Source: Paractinoplanes abujensis
GTDB taxonomy: Bacteria > Actinomycetota > Actinomycetes > Mycobacteriales > Micromonosporaceae
DNA length: 64,000 bases
Assembly (NCBI RefSeq): GCF_014204895.1
Contig: NZ_JACHMF010000001.1
Coordinates: 7,626,001 to 7,690,000, forward strand
Direction: 5' to 3'
Part shown: positions 43,893 through 50,863 of the stretch, in pieces
Position numbering within the stretch: position 1 is the stretch's first letter
Layout of the letters: every line of letters begins with the position of its first letter
Position numbers and translations under genes: made by a program
The notes under the pieces: generated by a model
What the model saw: the letters and a program-made list of their open reading frames with translations, nothing else
Told to the model about the DNA's origin: nothing
The model's database searches: none

Positions 43893-44336
43893 GTGGGGCA
43901 AACCGGGACACTAGACAAGTCGGCGACCGCGGCGGGCCGGCTTCTCCTCGAAGCGCTCGGGGGGAAGAGCCCGGCGCGGTCGCTGTCACGTCTGAGCGAC
44001 TCGCCGCGTGCCGTCCGGCTGCTGCGCGAGCTCTTCACGGTGGCGGTGCGGCGCGGCTTCGTCGGGCGCGATCCGCGCGACATCACGGCGTACGTTCGCG
44101 ACCTGCTCGACTATCAGGAACTGCCGGTCGGCGGGGAACTGGCGCGCGACACCGAGGCCGTGATCCGCTCGGTCCTCGGCGAGCCCGAGCTGGCGTACGG
44201 GATCCCGGATCCGCGGCGCTTCGAGCTGATCTGCTGCGTCGTGGGTGACCTGGCCCGGCCGCCCGGAGTGCCCGAGGCCGAACTGGTGGCGCTGGTGCAC
44301 CAGGCCGAGTGGCGGCTCACGCGGTTCGCCCGGTGA
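43893..44336 (+). CDS. Hypothetical protein, first of a tandem pair
   Basis: 147 residues from GTG 43893. Helical and charged: RAVRLLRELFTVAVRRGFVGRD, ITAYVRDLLDYQELPVGGELARDTEAVIRSVLGE, then ELICCVVGDLARPPGVPEAELVALVHQAEWRL. The order of elements resembles the next gene, with which it overlaps by 4 bp (GTGA), so the two look like diverged duplicates. No family recognised. Confidence 0.65.
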   Translation: MGQTGTLDKSATAAGRLLLEALGGKSPARSLSRLSDSPRAVRLLRELFTVAVRRGFVGRDPRDITAYVRDLLDYQELPVGGELARDTEAVIRSVLGEPELAYGIPDPRRFELICCVVGDLARPPGVPEAELVALVHQAEWRLTRFAR

Positions 44337-44782
44337 GCACCATCTTCACGCCCGTCCCCGGCATCCACACCGCCGCCGGACGCTATCTGCAGCGCGTGGC
44401 CTACGAGGACGCGCCCGCGCACAGCGAGGAACCGACCTCCGCCACGCGCCAGGTGTGGGAGATCGCTTTCGGACTCGCCGTGCGGCGTCGTTTCGACCCC
44501 GACAGCCCGCTGGCCGAGATCCGGCGCACCGTGACGACGACGCTGCGGGAACACTCGGCCGCGGCCGTGCCCCCGCTGGCCGCCGAGATGCTGATCCGTG
44601 ACGCGCTGGGCGAGACCGTGCCGGTCGAGGAGCTCGGCGACGCCGTCCGCAGCCGGGCCCACCTGCTGCTCTTCGCCGGCCTCGTGGACGAGCTGGCAAT
44701 GACCGACGGCGAGCTCGAGGCCCTGGTGGTGCAGGCCGAGGAGCTCGCCGTCGACGCGATCGCGGAAACCGTACGGAATTAG
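44333..44782 (+). CDS. Hypothetical protein, second of a tandem pair
   Basis: 149 residues from GTG 44333, overlapping the previous stop. Matches its neighbour in plan: ...IAFGLAVRRRFDPDSPLAEIRRTVTTTLREH, AEMLIRDALGETVPVEELGDAVRSRAHLLLFAG, GELEALVVQAEELAVDAI. The alignable C-terminal block is ELVALVHQAE versus ELEALVVQAE. Probably a heteromeric partner; function unknown. Shares a TTAG stop overlap with mycoredoxin. Confidence 0.65.
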   Translation: MSTIFTPVPGIHTAAGRYLQRVAYEDAPAHSEEPTSATRQVWEIAFGLAVRRRFDPDSPLAEIRRTVTTTLREHSAAAVPPLAAEMLIRDALGETVPVEELGDAVRSRAHLLLFAGLVDELAMTDGELEALVVQAEELAVDAIAETVRN

Positions 44783-45024
44783 CTCGCGGCCAGCGCGGCG
44801 AGCCGCTCCTTCACCTGAACGATGGACGGGTTGGTCAGCGCCGAACCGTCGTCGAACTTCAGCGTGGGCACGGTCTGGTTGCCACCGTTCACGCTCATCA
44901 CGAAGTCGGCCGCGTCGGGCTGCTGCTCGATGTCCACCACCTCATAGGTGATGCCCTCACGGTCGAGCTGCGACTTGAGGCGGTGACAGTAGCCGCACCA
45001 GGACGTCGAGTACATGGTCAACAT
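44779..45024 (-). CDS. mrx1: Mycoredoxin (glutaredoxin-like)
   Basis: 81 residues from ATG 45024 (MLTMYSTSWCGYCHRLKSQLD); an upstream TTG could add three. CxxC is WCGYC, with cis-Pro in TVPTLKFDDGS. Mycoredoxin-1 uses mycothiol instead of glutathione to reduce mixed disulfides in actinobacteria. It is divergent from uvrD2 with an 82-bp spacer. This matches the mycobacterial Rv3198A-uvrD2 association. Confidence 0.93.
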   Translation of the reverse strand: MLTMYSTSWCGYCHRLKSQLDREGITYEVVDIEQQPDAADFVMSVNGGNQTVPTLKFDDGSALTNPSIVQVKERLAALAAS

Positions 45025-45106
45025 CGGTCGCAAATCCCTTCGGAGGGGTCACATGGCATGGCGCCTTCCGGCACAACGTCCGACCCGGGTGCCATGATTC
45101 CCTACC

Positions 45107-47239
45107 GTGCGGACTGATGCGGTGCTGGCCGGGCTCGACCCCGAACAGCGGACGGCGGTGACCGCCCCCGCCGGCCCGGTCTGCATCCTGGCCGGCGCCG
45201 GCACCGGCAAGACACGAGCGATTACCCACCGGATCGCCTATCGAACGCTGACCGGCGAAGTGAGTCCCCGGCACATCCTCGCGGTCACCTTCACCGCGCG
45301 GGCCGCGGCCGAGATGCGCTCCCGGCTGACCGAGCTGGGCGCGGCCGGCGTGCAGGCCCGCACGTTCCACGCGGCGGCGCTGCGCCAGGTGCGCTACTTC
45401 GCGCCGCGGCTGCTCGAGGGGCGGGCCATGCCGGAGCTGCTGGAGAGCAAGGCGCGCACGGTCGGGCTGGCCGCCGCCCGGGCCGGCGTGCGCGCCGACC
45501 GTACGGGGGCCCGGGACCTGGCCGGCGAGATCGAGTGGGCCAAGTCGTCGCTCGTCGAGCCGGGCGAATACGCCGTGGCGGCCAAGAAGGCGCTGCGCGA
45601 GCCGCCCTTCGAGCCGGACAAGGTGGCCGAGGTCTTCGCGGCGTACGAGTCGCTCAAGCGACGCCAAGGCGTGATCGACTTCGAGGACATGCTGCGCGCC
45701 GCGGTCTGGGGCATCGAGGAGCACCCGGACGTGGCCGAGCAGATCCGCTCGCAGTACCGCCACTTCGTGGTCGACGAGTATCAGGACGTCAACCCGCTGC
45801 AGCAGCGGCTGCTCGAAGCCTGGCTGGGCGGGCGGGACGACCTGACCGTGGTCGGCGACGCCAGCCAGACGATCTACTCGTTCACGGGAGCCACCTCGGC
45901 GTACCTGATCGACTTCCCGCGGCAGCGGCGCGAGGCCGTGGTGATCCGCCTGGTCCGCGACTATCGCTCCACCCCGCAGGTGGTCGGGCTGGCCAACGCC
46001 GTGATCCGGCAGGCCCGGGGCAACGAGGCCCGGCTGCGGCTCGAACTGGTCGGGCAACGGCCGCCCGGGGCCGAGCCCGAGCTCAAGATCTTCCCCGACG
46101 AGGCGGGTGAGGCGGTCGCGGTGGCCCGCCGCTGCCGCGACCTGATCGCGTCGGGCACCCCGGCCAGCGAGATCGCGGTGCTGTTCCGCACTAACGCGCA
46201 GTCCGAGACGTACGAGAAGGCACTGGCCGAGGCCGAGGTGCCCTACGTCGTACGGGGGGCCGAGCGCTTCTTCGAGCGACCCGAGATCCGCCAGGCGATG
46301 ATCGCGCTGCGGGCGGCGGTCCGGTCCACCCCGGGCGAGACCCCGCTGGTGCAGGCGGTCGTGGAGGCCCTCGCGGCCACCGGCTGGCACCGTGAGCAGG
46401 CTCCGCCCGGTGGCGCCGCCCGTGAGCAGTGGGAGGCGCTGGCCGCGCTGGTCGCCCTGGCCGAGGACTACGCCAAGTCGCCCACGCTGGAGCCGATCGG
46501 GCAGGCCGGCGCGGTGCAGCGCGAGGTGACGCTCACCGCCTTCAACGACGAGCTGAGCCGGCGGGCCGAGCAGCAGCACGCCCCGACCATGGCCGGTGTG
46601 ACGCTCGCCTCACTGCACTCGGCCAAGGGGCTCGAGTGGGACGCGGTGTTCCTGACCGGGCTGGCCGACGGCACGCTGCCGACCACGTACGCCAAGACGC
46701 CCGAGCAGCTGGAGGAGGAGCGCCGCCTGCTCTACGTGGGGGTCACGCGGGCCCGGCAGTGGCTCTGGCTCTCGTACGGGCAGTCGCGCTCACCCGGCGG
46801 CAGGGCCCGGCGCCCGTGCCGCTTCCTGCCTCAGCTCGAACGGAACTCGTCGACCGAGCGGGCCGGCGATCGGAGTCGGAAACCCGACCGAAGGCGGCCC
46901 CAGGTGTCCTCCTGCCGGGTCTGCGGGGCCACCCTGCTGGCCGGGGCCGACCGCAAGCTGGGCCGCTGCCCGACCTGCCCGTCGGACCTCGACGAGGAGC
47001 TGTTCGAGCGGCTTCAGCAGTGGCGTGCGGCCACCGCGAGCGAGCTCAAAGTCCCTGCGTATGTCGTTTTCACCGACGCCACCTTGGTGGCCCTGGCCGA
47101 GCGCAAGCCCGGCAGCCCGGCCGAGCTGCTCGCGATCGCCGGGATCGGCCCCCGCAAGCTGGGCCAATACGGCGAGTCGGTCTTCGCGTTGGTGGCCGGA
47201 GCGAGCGTCGAGGAAGTTGCTCAAAAAAACTTTGGATAA
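45107..47239 (+). CDS. uvrD2: UvrD2-type DNA helicase with tetracysteine and HRDC modules
   Basis: 710 residues from GTG 45107. SF1A motifs: Walker A ILAGAGTGKTRAI, VTFTARAAAEMRSRL (Ia), FVVDEYQDVNPLQQRLLE (II), VGDASQTIYSFTGA (III), LVRDYRSTPQVV (IV), LASLHSAKGLEWDAVFLTG (V), RRLLYVGVTRARQWLWL (VI). After about 590 there is a tetracysteine module (SCRVCGATLL, GRCPTCPSD), then an HRDC domain (ELKVPAYVVFTDATLVALA... IAGIGPRKLGQYG). This is the mycobacterial UvrD2 plan, an essential helicase in that genus. The AAAAAAC of its last codons overlaps the whiB7 promoter region. Confidence 0.95.
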   Translation: MRTDAVLAGLDPEQRTAVTAPAGPVCILAGAGTGKTRAITHRIAYRTLTGEVSPRHILAVTFTARAAAEMRSRLTELGAAGVQARTFHAAALRQVRYFAPRLLEGRAMPELLESKARTVGLAAARAGVRADRTGARDLAGEIEWAKSSLVEPGEYAVAAKKALREPPFEPDKVAEVFAAYESLKRRQGVIDFEDMLRAAVWGIEEHPDVAEQIRSQYRHFVVDEYQDVNPLQQRLLEAWLGGRDDLTVVGDASQTIYSFTGATSAYLIDFPRQRREAVVIRLVRDYRSTPQVVGLANAVIRQARGNEARLRLELVGQRPPGAEPELKIFPDEAGEAVAVARRCRDLIASGTPASEIAVLFRTNAQSETYEKALAEAEVPYVVRGAERFFERPEIRQAMIALRAAVRSTPGETPLVQAVVEALAATGWHREQAPPGGAAREQWEALAALVALAEDYAKSPTLEPIGQAGAVQREVTLTAFNDELSRRAEQQHAPTMAGVTLASLHSAKGLEWDAVFLTGLADGTLPTTYAKTPEQLEEERRLLYVGVTRARQWLWLSYGQSRSPGGRARRPCRFLPQLERNSSTERAGDRSRKPDRRRPQVSSCRVCGATLLAGADRKLGRCPTCPSDLDEELFERLQQWRAATASELKVPAYVVFTDATLVALAERKPGSPAELLAIAGIGPRKLGQYGESVFALVAGASVEEVAQKNFG

Positions 47240-47274
47240 TTCGTTTGCCCTCTCCTGTAGGGCAGGCATAGCCT
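47223..47274 (+). promoter_or_regulatory. Putative autoregulated whiB7 promoter
   Basis: TTGCCC (47245-47250) and TAGCCT (47269-47274), 18 bp apart, form a -35/-10 pair. Upstream lies an A/T-rich block AAAAAAACTTTGGATAATTCG (in two parts, 47223-47243) made from the last uvrD2 codons. WhiB7 is known to activate primary-sigma promoters by touching an A/T-rich stretch just upstream of the -35 through its AT-hook. A dyad TGCCCT/AGGGCA lies between the boxes. Confidence 0.55.
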
Positions 47275-47363
47275 CAGATCACACCTCGCCGAGCAGGGAT
47301 GTTCGGCGGGCAGAAACACAGCGATACCACTACGAGCGCAACGCGATGGAGGAGGTGGCACCG

Positions 47364-47702
47364 ATGGAGATCTACACGATGAGCATGACGCGACCGTCGA
47401 TGCCGCTGACCCGTGCCTGCGCTCCGTCCGCCTCGCTGCTCGCCTTGGCCCCCGTGTGGGCTCCGGCAGCTGCTGAGCGGGCTCCGTTCGTGGCCACCGC
47501 TCCCGTTTCGGGTCCGGTTCTGGCCGCAGAGCGGGCTCCGGCGTCGCAGGTGCACCAGGTCTCCGCCCGGGCCGAGCTGGGTGGCGCACTGGAGCTTCAG
47601 CGGGTCGAAGGCAGCACTGGGTTCAAGGGCAGCAATGTCTCCATCAGCAAGCGCTACACGGATGGTGGCAGCGGTGTCCCGCCTCGAGGAAGGCCGGTCT
47701 GA
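47364..47702 (+). CDS. Leader ORF upstream of whiB7
   Basis: 112 codons from ATG 47364, with an excellent GGAGGAGG 9 bp upstream, to TGA 47700-47702. The peptide begins MEIYTMSMTRPSMPLTRACAP, is rich in Ala-Pro (GCT CCG codons repeated) and ends GVPPRGRPV. Codon use is less GC3-biased than neighbours, suggesting that translation itself matters more than the product. The last codons lie in the left arm of the proposed antiterminator, and the stop lies in its loop. By analogy with the known translation-coupled attenuation of whiB7, I propose this as its ribosome-sensing uORF. A 27-codon ORF at 47299 with a weak ribosome site is an alternative. Confidence 0.55.
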   Translation: MEIYTMSMTRPSMPLTRACAPSASLLALAPVWAPAAAERAPFVATAPVSGPVLAAERAPASQVHQVSARAELGGALELQRVEGSTGFKGSNVSISKRYTDGGSGVPPRGRPV

Positions 47703-47730
47703 TCAACAGACCCCTGGCTCACCTCGAGGC
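47681..47730 (+). promoter_or_regulatory. whiB7: Proposed whiB7 antiterminator
   Basis: GCCTCGAGG (47681-47689) is exactly complementary to CCTCGAGGC (47722-47730). The right arm includes the first four bases of the terminator stem, so the two hairpins exclude one another. The leader ORF stop codon (47700-47702) is in the 32-nt loop. A ribosome terminating there would block this pairing and favour the terminator; a ribosome stalled earlier would allow antitermination. Confidence 0.5.
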
Positions 47731-47769
47731 CGCGGAACCCTTAACCGGGATCCGCGGCCTTAATTTTTT
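47727..47769 (+). terminator. whiB7: Rho-independent attenuator in the whiB7 leader
   Basis: 10-bp stem AGGCCGCGGA (47727-47736) / TCCGCGGCCT (47751-47760), with inner CCC/GGG pairs, followed directly by TAATTTTTT. It is the most canonical intrinsic terminator in the window and sits 75 bp upstream of whiB7 with no finished gene just before it except the leader ORF. Confidence 0.85.
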
Positions 47770-47844
47770 GCCGGTTCACTGCCGGTGCACGACCCGAACG
47801 GCGATCCATCAAGATCGATGAGAAGAGAGAGGTGACCGGGCTTT

Positions 47845-48207
47845 ATGAGTCTGGCGCTGGCCCCACTCGACGTGAGCGTCGAGATCGAGGCAAACCTGCC
47901 CTGTCGGAAGTTCGACCCGGACCTGTGGTTCTCGGACTCCCCGGCCCAGCTGGAACTGGCCAAGTCGCTCTGCGGGGACTGCCCGCTGCGCGTCGAGTGC
48001 CTGGCCGGCGCGGTCGAGCGGAACGAGCCCTGGGGTGTCTGGGGCGGCGAGATCTTCGAGCGCGGTGCCGTGGTTCCGCGCAAGCGGCCGCGTGGCCGTC
48101 CTCGCAAGGTCGACGTGGCGCGTGACGCCGAGTTGGCCCACGAGGTCGAGGAGCGGCTCGCCGCGAACGGACTCGACTCCCGCAACGCCGTCCGACTGGC
48201 GGCCTGA
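47845..48207 (+). CDS. whiB7: WhiB7 redox-sensing antibiotic-resistance regulator
   Basis: 120 residues from ATG 47845. Fe-S ligands Cys20, 43, 46 and 52 (LPCRKFDP, SLCGDCPLRVEC), the WhiB turn GVWGGEIFERG, and a C-terminal AT-hook RPRGRPRKVD, which distinguishes WhiB7 from other Wbl proteins. It binds the primary sigma factor and activates intrinsic resistance genes when ribosomes are inhibited. The position after uvrD2 is as in mycobacteria. Long regulated leader as described for 47223-47769. Confidence 0.95.
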   Translation: MSLALAPLDVSVEIEANLPCRKFDPDLWFSDSPAQLELAKSLCGDCPLRVECLAGAVERNEPWGVWGGEIFERGAVVPRKRPRGRPRKVDVARDAELAHEVEERLAANGLDSRNAVRLAA

Positions 48208-48208
48208 C

Positions 48209-48439
48209 ATGACCACGATCAGCGACAACCTCACCGACTACCGGAAGCAGACCACCGCGATGTCCTCGACCTCCGCGAACGGAGCAATGAAGATGAGACT
48301 TCTCCAAGAGGCGTTATCACGGGCCCGAATGCGTCGGCCTCAGAGTGACTACACACCTGAGGCACACCGTCCCGCTCGCCAGGTAGCCCTGGAGGCGCGT
48401 CACGCCGCCACCCGCGAACTCGGCGGACGGCGATTCTGA
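48209..48439 (+). CDS. Small basic hypothetical protein after whiB7
   Basis: 76 residues from ATG 48209, one base after the whiB7 stop. An internal start (MKMRLLQEALSRARMRR) at about 48287 gives a 50-residue form that looks more conserved in type: a basic helix then SDYTPEAHRPARQVALEARHAATREL. Short basic proteins of this kind occur widely in actinobacteria. No known function; co-transcribed with whiB7 and closed by a terminator. Confidence 0.55.
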   Translation: MTTISDNLTDYRKQTTAMSSTSANGAMKMRLLQEALSRARMRRPQSDYTPEAHRPARQVALEARHAATRELGGRRF

Positions 48440-48481
48440 TCCGCGACAACCGCACCTGACTGAAGATCGAACCAGAGCCGG

Positions 48482-48515
48482 AAGGCCCGTCCGCACACCT
48501 GCGGACGGGCCTTTT
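48482..48515. terminator. Bidirectional terminator between the whiB7 and chr operons
   Basis: 13-bp stem AAGGCCCGTCCGC (48482-48494) / GCGGACGGGCCTT (48501-48513) with a 6-nt loop, followed by TT on the plus side and flanked by AA on the other side. It separates the convergent whiB7 (plus) and chrA (minus) transcripts. Confidence 0.88.
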
Positions 48516-48525
48516 GCCGTTGCGG

Positions 48526-49899
48526 CTACAGGCCGGGCAACCCGGCGAGACCGGCGACGAGCCCCAGCAAGCCGCAGACTGCGAGGACCCGCAAGACCGA
48601 CCACTTCCGCCAGAAGATCAAGGCGACCGCGACGACGGTGATGGCCAGGGGCACGGGCCGGAGGGTGCCGGGATCGGGCACGGTGAGGTGGATGATGCCG
48701 GCGTCGACGGTGTCGGTGCGGGCGAAAAGGGTGTGCAAGGCGAAGTAGAGGCCGAGGTTGGCGATGACGCCGACGACCGCCGCCGTGATGCCGGTCAGGG
48801 CGGCCGAGATGCCCTCGTTGCCGCGCAGTCGTTCGATGTAGGGCGCGCCCAGCAGCACGAACAGGAAGCACGGCACGAACGTCACCCAGGTGGTCAGCAG
48901 GGATGCGGCGATACCGGCGGTCCAGGGGTCGAGCGGGCCGGGCTGGTGGTAGGCGCCGAGGAACGCGACGAACTGGACCACCATGATGAGCGGGCCGGGG
49001 GTGCTCTCGGCGAGCGCGAGACCGCGGACCATGTCGCCGGCCGTCAACCACCCGTAGTGTTCGACGGCTCGTTGGGCCACGAACGCGAGGACGGCGTAGG
49101 CGCCGCCGAAGGTGACGACGGCGGTGCCGGAGAAGAACAACCCCTGCTCGGTGTAGACGCTGTCGCCGCCGGTGGCCAGGGCGAACGCGGCCACCGGGGC
49201 GAACCAGGCGACCAGGCCGACGGCCAGGACGGTGATGTTTCGGCGGGCCGACGGTTGCTCGTGGTGCAGGGTGTCGTCGGGAATCAGCGGTGGCGACGTC
49301 TCCCCGGCCGCCTGGTGCGCGGCGCCGGCGGTGATCAGGCCGGGCCGGCGGCGGTGCAGCGCCCAGGACGCCACGGCGGCGACGGCGATCACGATCGGGA
49401 ACGGCGTGCCGAGGACCGCGAGCGCGACGAACGCGGCGACCGCGAAGCCGAGCAGAACCCGGCTGGTCAGGGCCCGGTTGCCGACACGCCAGACGGCTTG
49501 GGCGACGATGGCGATCACCGCGGGTCCGAGCCCGGCGAACAGGGCCGTCACGACGGTGGTGTCGCCGTACGCGACGTACACACCGGACAGGACGAGCAGG
49601 GCCACGACGCCGGGGAGGACGAACAAGGTGCCGGCGACCAGGCCGCCGCGCAGACCGTTGAGCAGCCAACCGACGTAGATGGCCAGCTGCTGGGCCTCCG
49701 GACCGGGCAGCAGCATGCAGAAATTGAGCGCGTGCAGGAAACGCTTCTGCCCGATCCAGCGGCGCTCGTCGACAAGGTGGTGCTGCATGACGGCGATCTG
49801 TCCGGCCGGGCCGCCGAAGGTCTGCAGCGAGATGGTGAACCAGGCGCGCACGGCTTGGCCGAACGGCACCACGTCGGGGCGGGGTTCGGTTGTGGTCAT
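48526..49899 (-). CDS. chrA: Chromate efflux transporter ChrA
   Basis: 457 residues from ATG 49899. Two homologous CHR halves with about ten helices. The first contains FTISLQTFGGPAGQIAVMQ, RRWIGQKRFLHALNFCMLLPGPEAQQLAIYVGW. The second contains FFSGTAVVTFGGAYAVLAFVAQ, WLTAGDMVRGLALAESTPGPLIMVVQFVAFLG. The FGGP...PGPEAQQ signatures are those of long-chain ChrA. Proton-driven chromate export is the family activity. Third gene of the chrB(N)-chrB(C)-chrA operon. Confidence 0.95.
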   Translation of the reverse strand: MTTTEPRPDVVPFGQAVRAWFTISLQTFGGPAGQIAVMQHHLVDERRWIGQKRFLHALNFCMLLPGPEAQQLAIYVGWLLNGLRGGLVAGTLFVLPGVVALLVLSGVYVAYGDTTVVTALFAGLGPAVIAIVAQAVWRVGNRALTSRVLLGFAVAAFVALAVLGTPFPIVIAVAAVASWALHRRRPGLITAGAAHQAAGETSPPLIPDDTLHHEQPSARRNITVLAVGLVAWFAPVAAFALATGGDSVYTEQGLFFSGTAVVTFGGAYAVLAFVAQRAVEHYGWLTAGDMVRGLALAESTPGPLIMVVQFVAFLGAYHQPGPLDPWTAGIAASLLTTWVTFVPCFLFVLLGAPYIERLRGNEGISAALTGITAAVVGVIANLGLYFALHTLFARTDTVDAGIIHLTVPDPGTLRPVPLAITVVAVALIFWRKWSVLRVLAVCGLLGLVAGLAGLPGL

Positions 49900-49908
49900 G
49901 GCACTTCC

Positions 49909-50337
49909 TCAGGCGGGTGGGCGGTCCAGCAGCAGGGCGCGGCGGTGGTATTCGTACAGGCCGTCGAAGAGCGGGCCGCTGACGGTGAGGACCTGCTCGT
50001 CGGTGAGGGTCATGGACAGGCCGCGCAGCAGGACGTCGAGGCCCGGCGCCTCGGGGGCGTCGAAGCGTTCGTCGTCGAGGTCGGCCTCGTGCACGATCTC
50101 GGCGATCTTCCACAGGACCGGGTCGTCGAGGTCGTAACGGCGCAGGATCGTCTCGAACGAGCAGTCCCGGCCGTGATGGCCGAGTTCGGCGCCACGCATG
50201 TCGAACGGTGTCGCGTCGGCCGGAACAGCGGCCGGATCGGTGAACAGGAACACGGCATCGGAGTCGAGGTGCCGGCGGATCAGCCAAGCGTAGGCGGCCC
50301 GGTCGATGTGCACGCCGGGGCGGGTGGCCCATTTCAT
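49909..50337 (-). CDS. ChrB C-terminal-domain protein
   Basis: 142 residues from ATG 50337. Matches the C-terminal half of ChrB: KWATRPGVHIDRAAYAWLIRRHLD, FDMRGAELGHHGRDCSFETIL, IAEIVHEADLDDERF. The N-terminal half is encoded separately just upstream with an ATGA overlap. In fused ChrB the C-terminal domain takes part in chromate response, perhaps chromate reduction or sensing. Part of the chr operon. Confidence 0.88.
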   Translation of the reverse strand: MKWATRPGVHIDRAAYAWLIRRHLDSDAVFLFTDPAAVPADATPFDMRGAELGHHGRDCSFETILRRYDLDDPVLWKIAEIVHEADLDDERFDAPEAPGLDVLLRGLSMTLTDEQVLTVSGPLFDGLYEYHRRALLLDRPPA

Positions 50338-50810
50338 GCCGGGCTCCGATCGTCGTTGACGGCCAAGGCGTCGACCATGACCTGGGCGGTGTCGCGCTCG
50401 GCGGGGGGAAAGAAGTCCCGCCGCCGGATCCGCCGCAGCTCGGCGCGTAGCCGGCGCACCACCCGGGCCCGCTCGCCCGGTTCAGCCGAGATCGCGGCTT
50501 CGGCCTCGGTGACGACAGCCTGGTACTCGGCGGCGCGCGCAGCGCGCATTCCCGCGGCGACCTGCTGTTCCTGGGCAGGGCTGGCCGGCTGCGACAGCCA
50601 CACCGTGCAGGCGCCGCCGGCTGCCAGGATCTCGTCGGCGATCCAGTCGAACTGCTCCCGGGTCCGAGCGTCGGCGGGCAGCCCGACGACGCCGTCACCG
50701 AGTCGCGCCACCCCGAGGCGTTCCAGTTGGCGCCACACCGCGATCCGCGGCCGGGACGGTTCCCGCGGTATCCGATAGACGAGCATGACCCAGGTCCCCG
50801 TGCCCTCCAC
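50334..50810 (-). CDS. ChrB N-terminal-domain protein (chromate-responsive regulator half)
   Basis: 158 residues from GTG 50810. An ATG at 50786 (MLVYRIPREPSRPR) is the other candidate start. Typical ChrB N-terminus: LVYRIPREPSRPRIAVWRQLERLGVARLGDGVVGLP, then helices with YQAVVTEAEAAI and RRLRAELRRIRRRDFFP. ChrB acts as chromate-sensitive repressor of chrA; here sensor and partner domains are two proteins. A perfect 14-bp palindrome lies 10 bp upstream of the GTG. Confidence 0.87.
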   Translation of the reverse strand: MEGTGTWVMLVYRIPREPSRPRIAVWRQLERLGVARLGDGVVGLPADARTREQFDWIADEILAAGGACTVWLSQPASPAQEQQVAAGMRAARAAEYQAVVTEAEAAISAEPGERARVVRRLRAELRRIRRRDFFPPAERDTAQVMVDALAVNDDRSPA

Positions 50811-50819
50811 ACGAGGAAA

Positions 50820-50833
50820 GTAACCATGGTTAC
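50820..50833. promoter_or_regulatory. Palindromic operator upstream of the chr operon
   Basis: GTAACCATGGTTAC is a perfect 14-bp palindrome, in a locally A/T-rich spot, 10-23 bp upstream of the chrB-N start and 31 bp from the end of the M18 gene. Position and symmetry suit a repressor site, most simply for the ChrB N-terminal protein. Confidence 0.6.
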
Positions 50834-50863
50834 ATGATCAGCGCAACCGGGGCCGATGAGTCG

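Noticed and set aside
47299..47382. 27-codon ORF as the main whiB7 leader peptide
   Set aside because: Its ribosome site is weak and it ends far from the terminator; the 47364 ORF has a strong site and ends inside the antiterminator loop. Kept only as an alternative.
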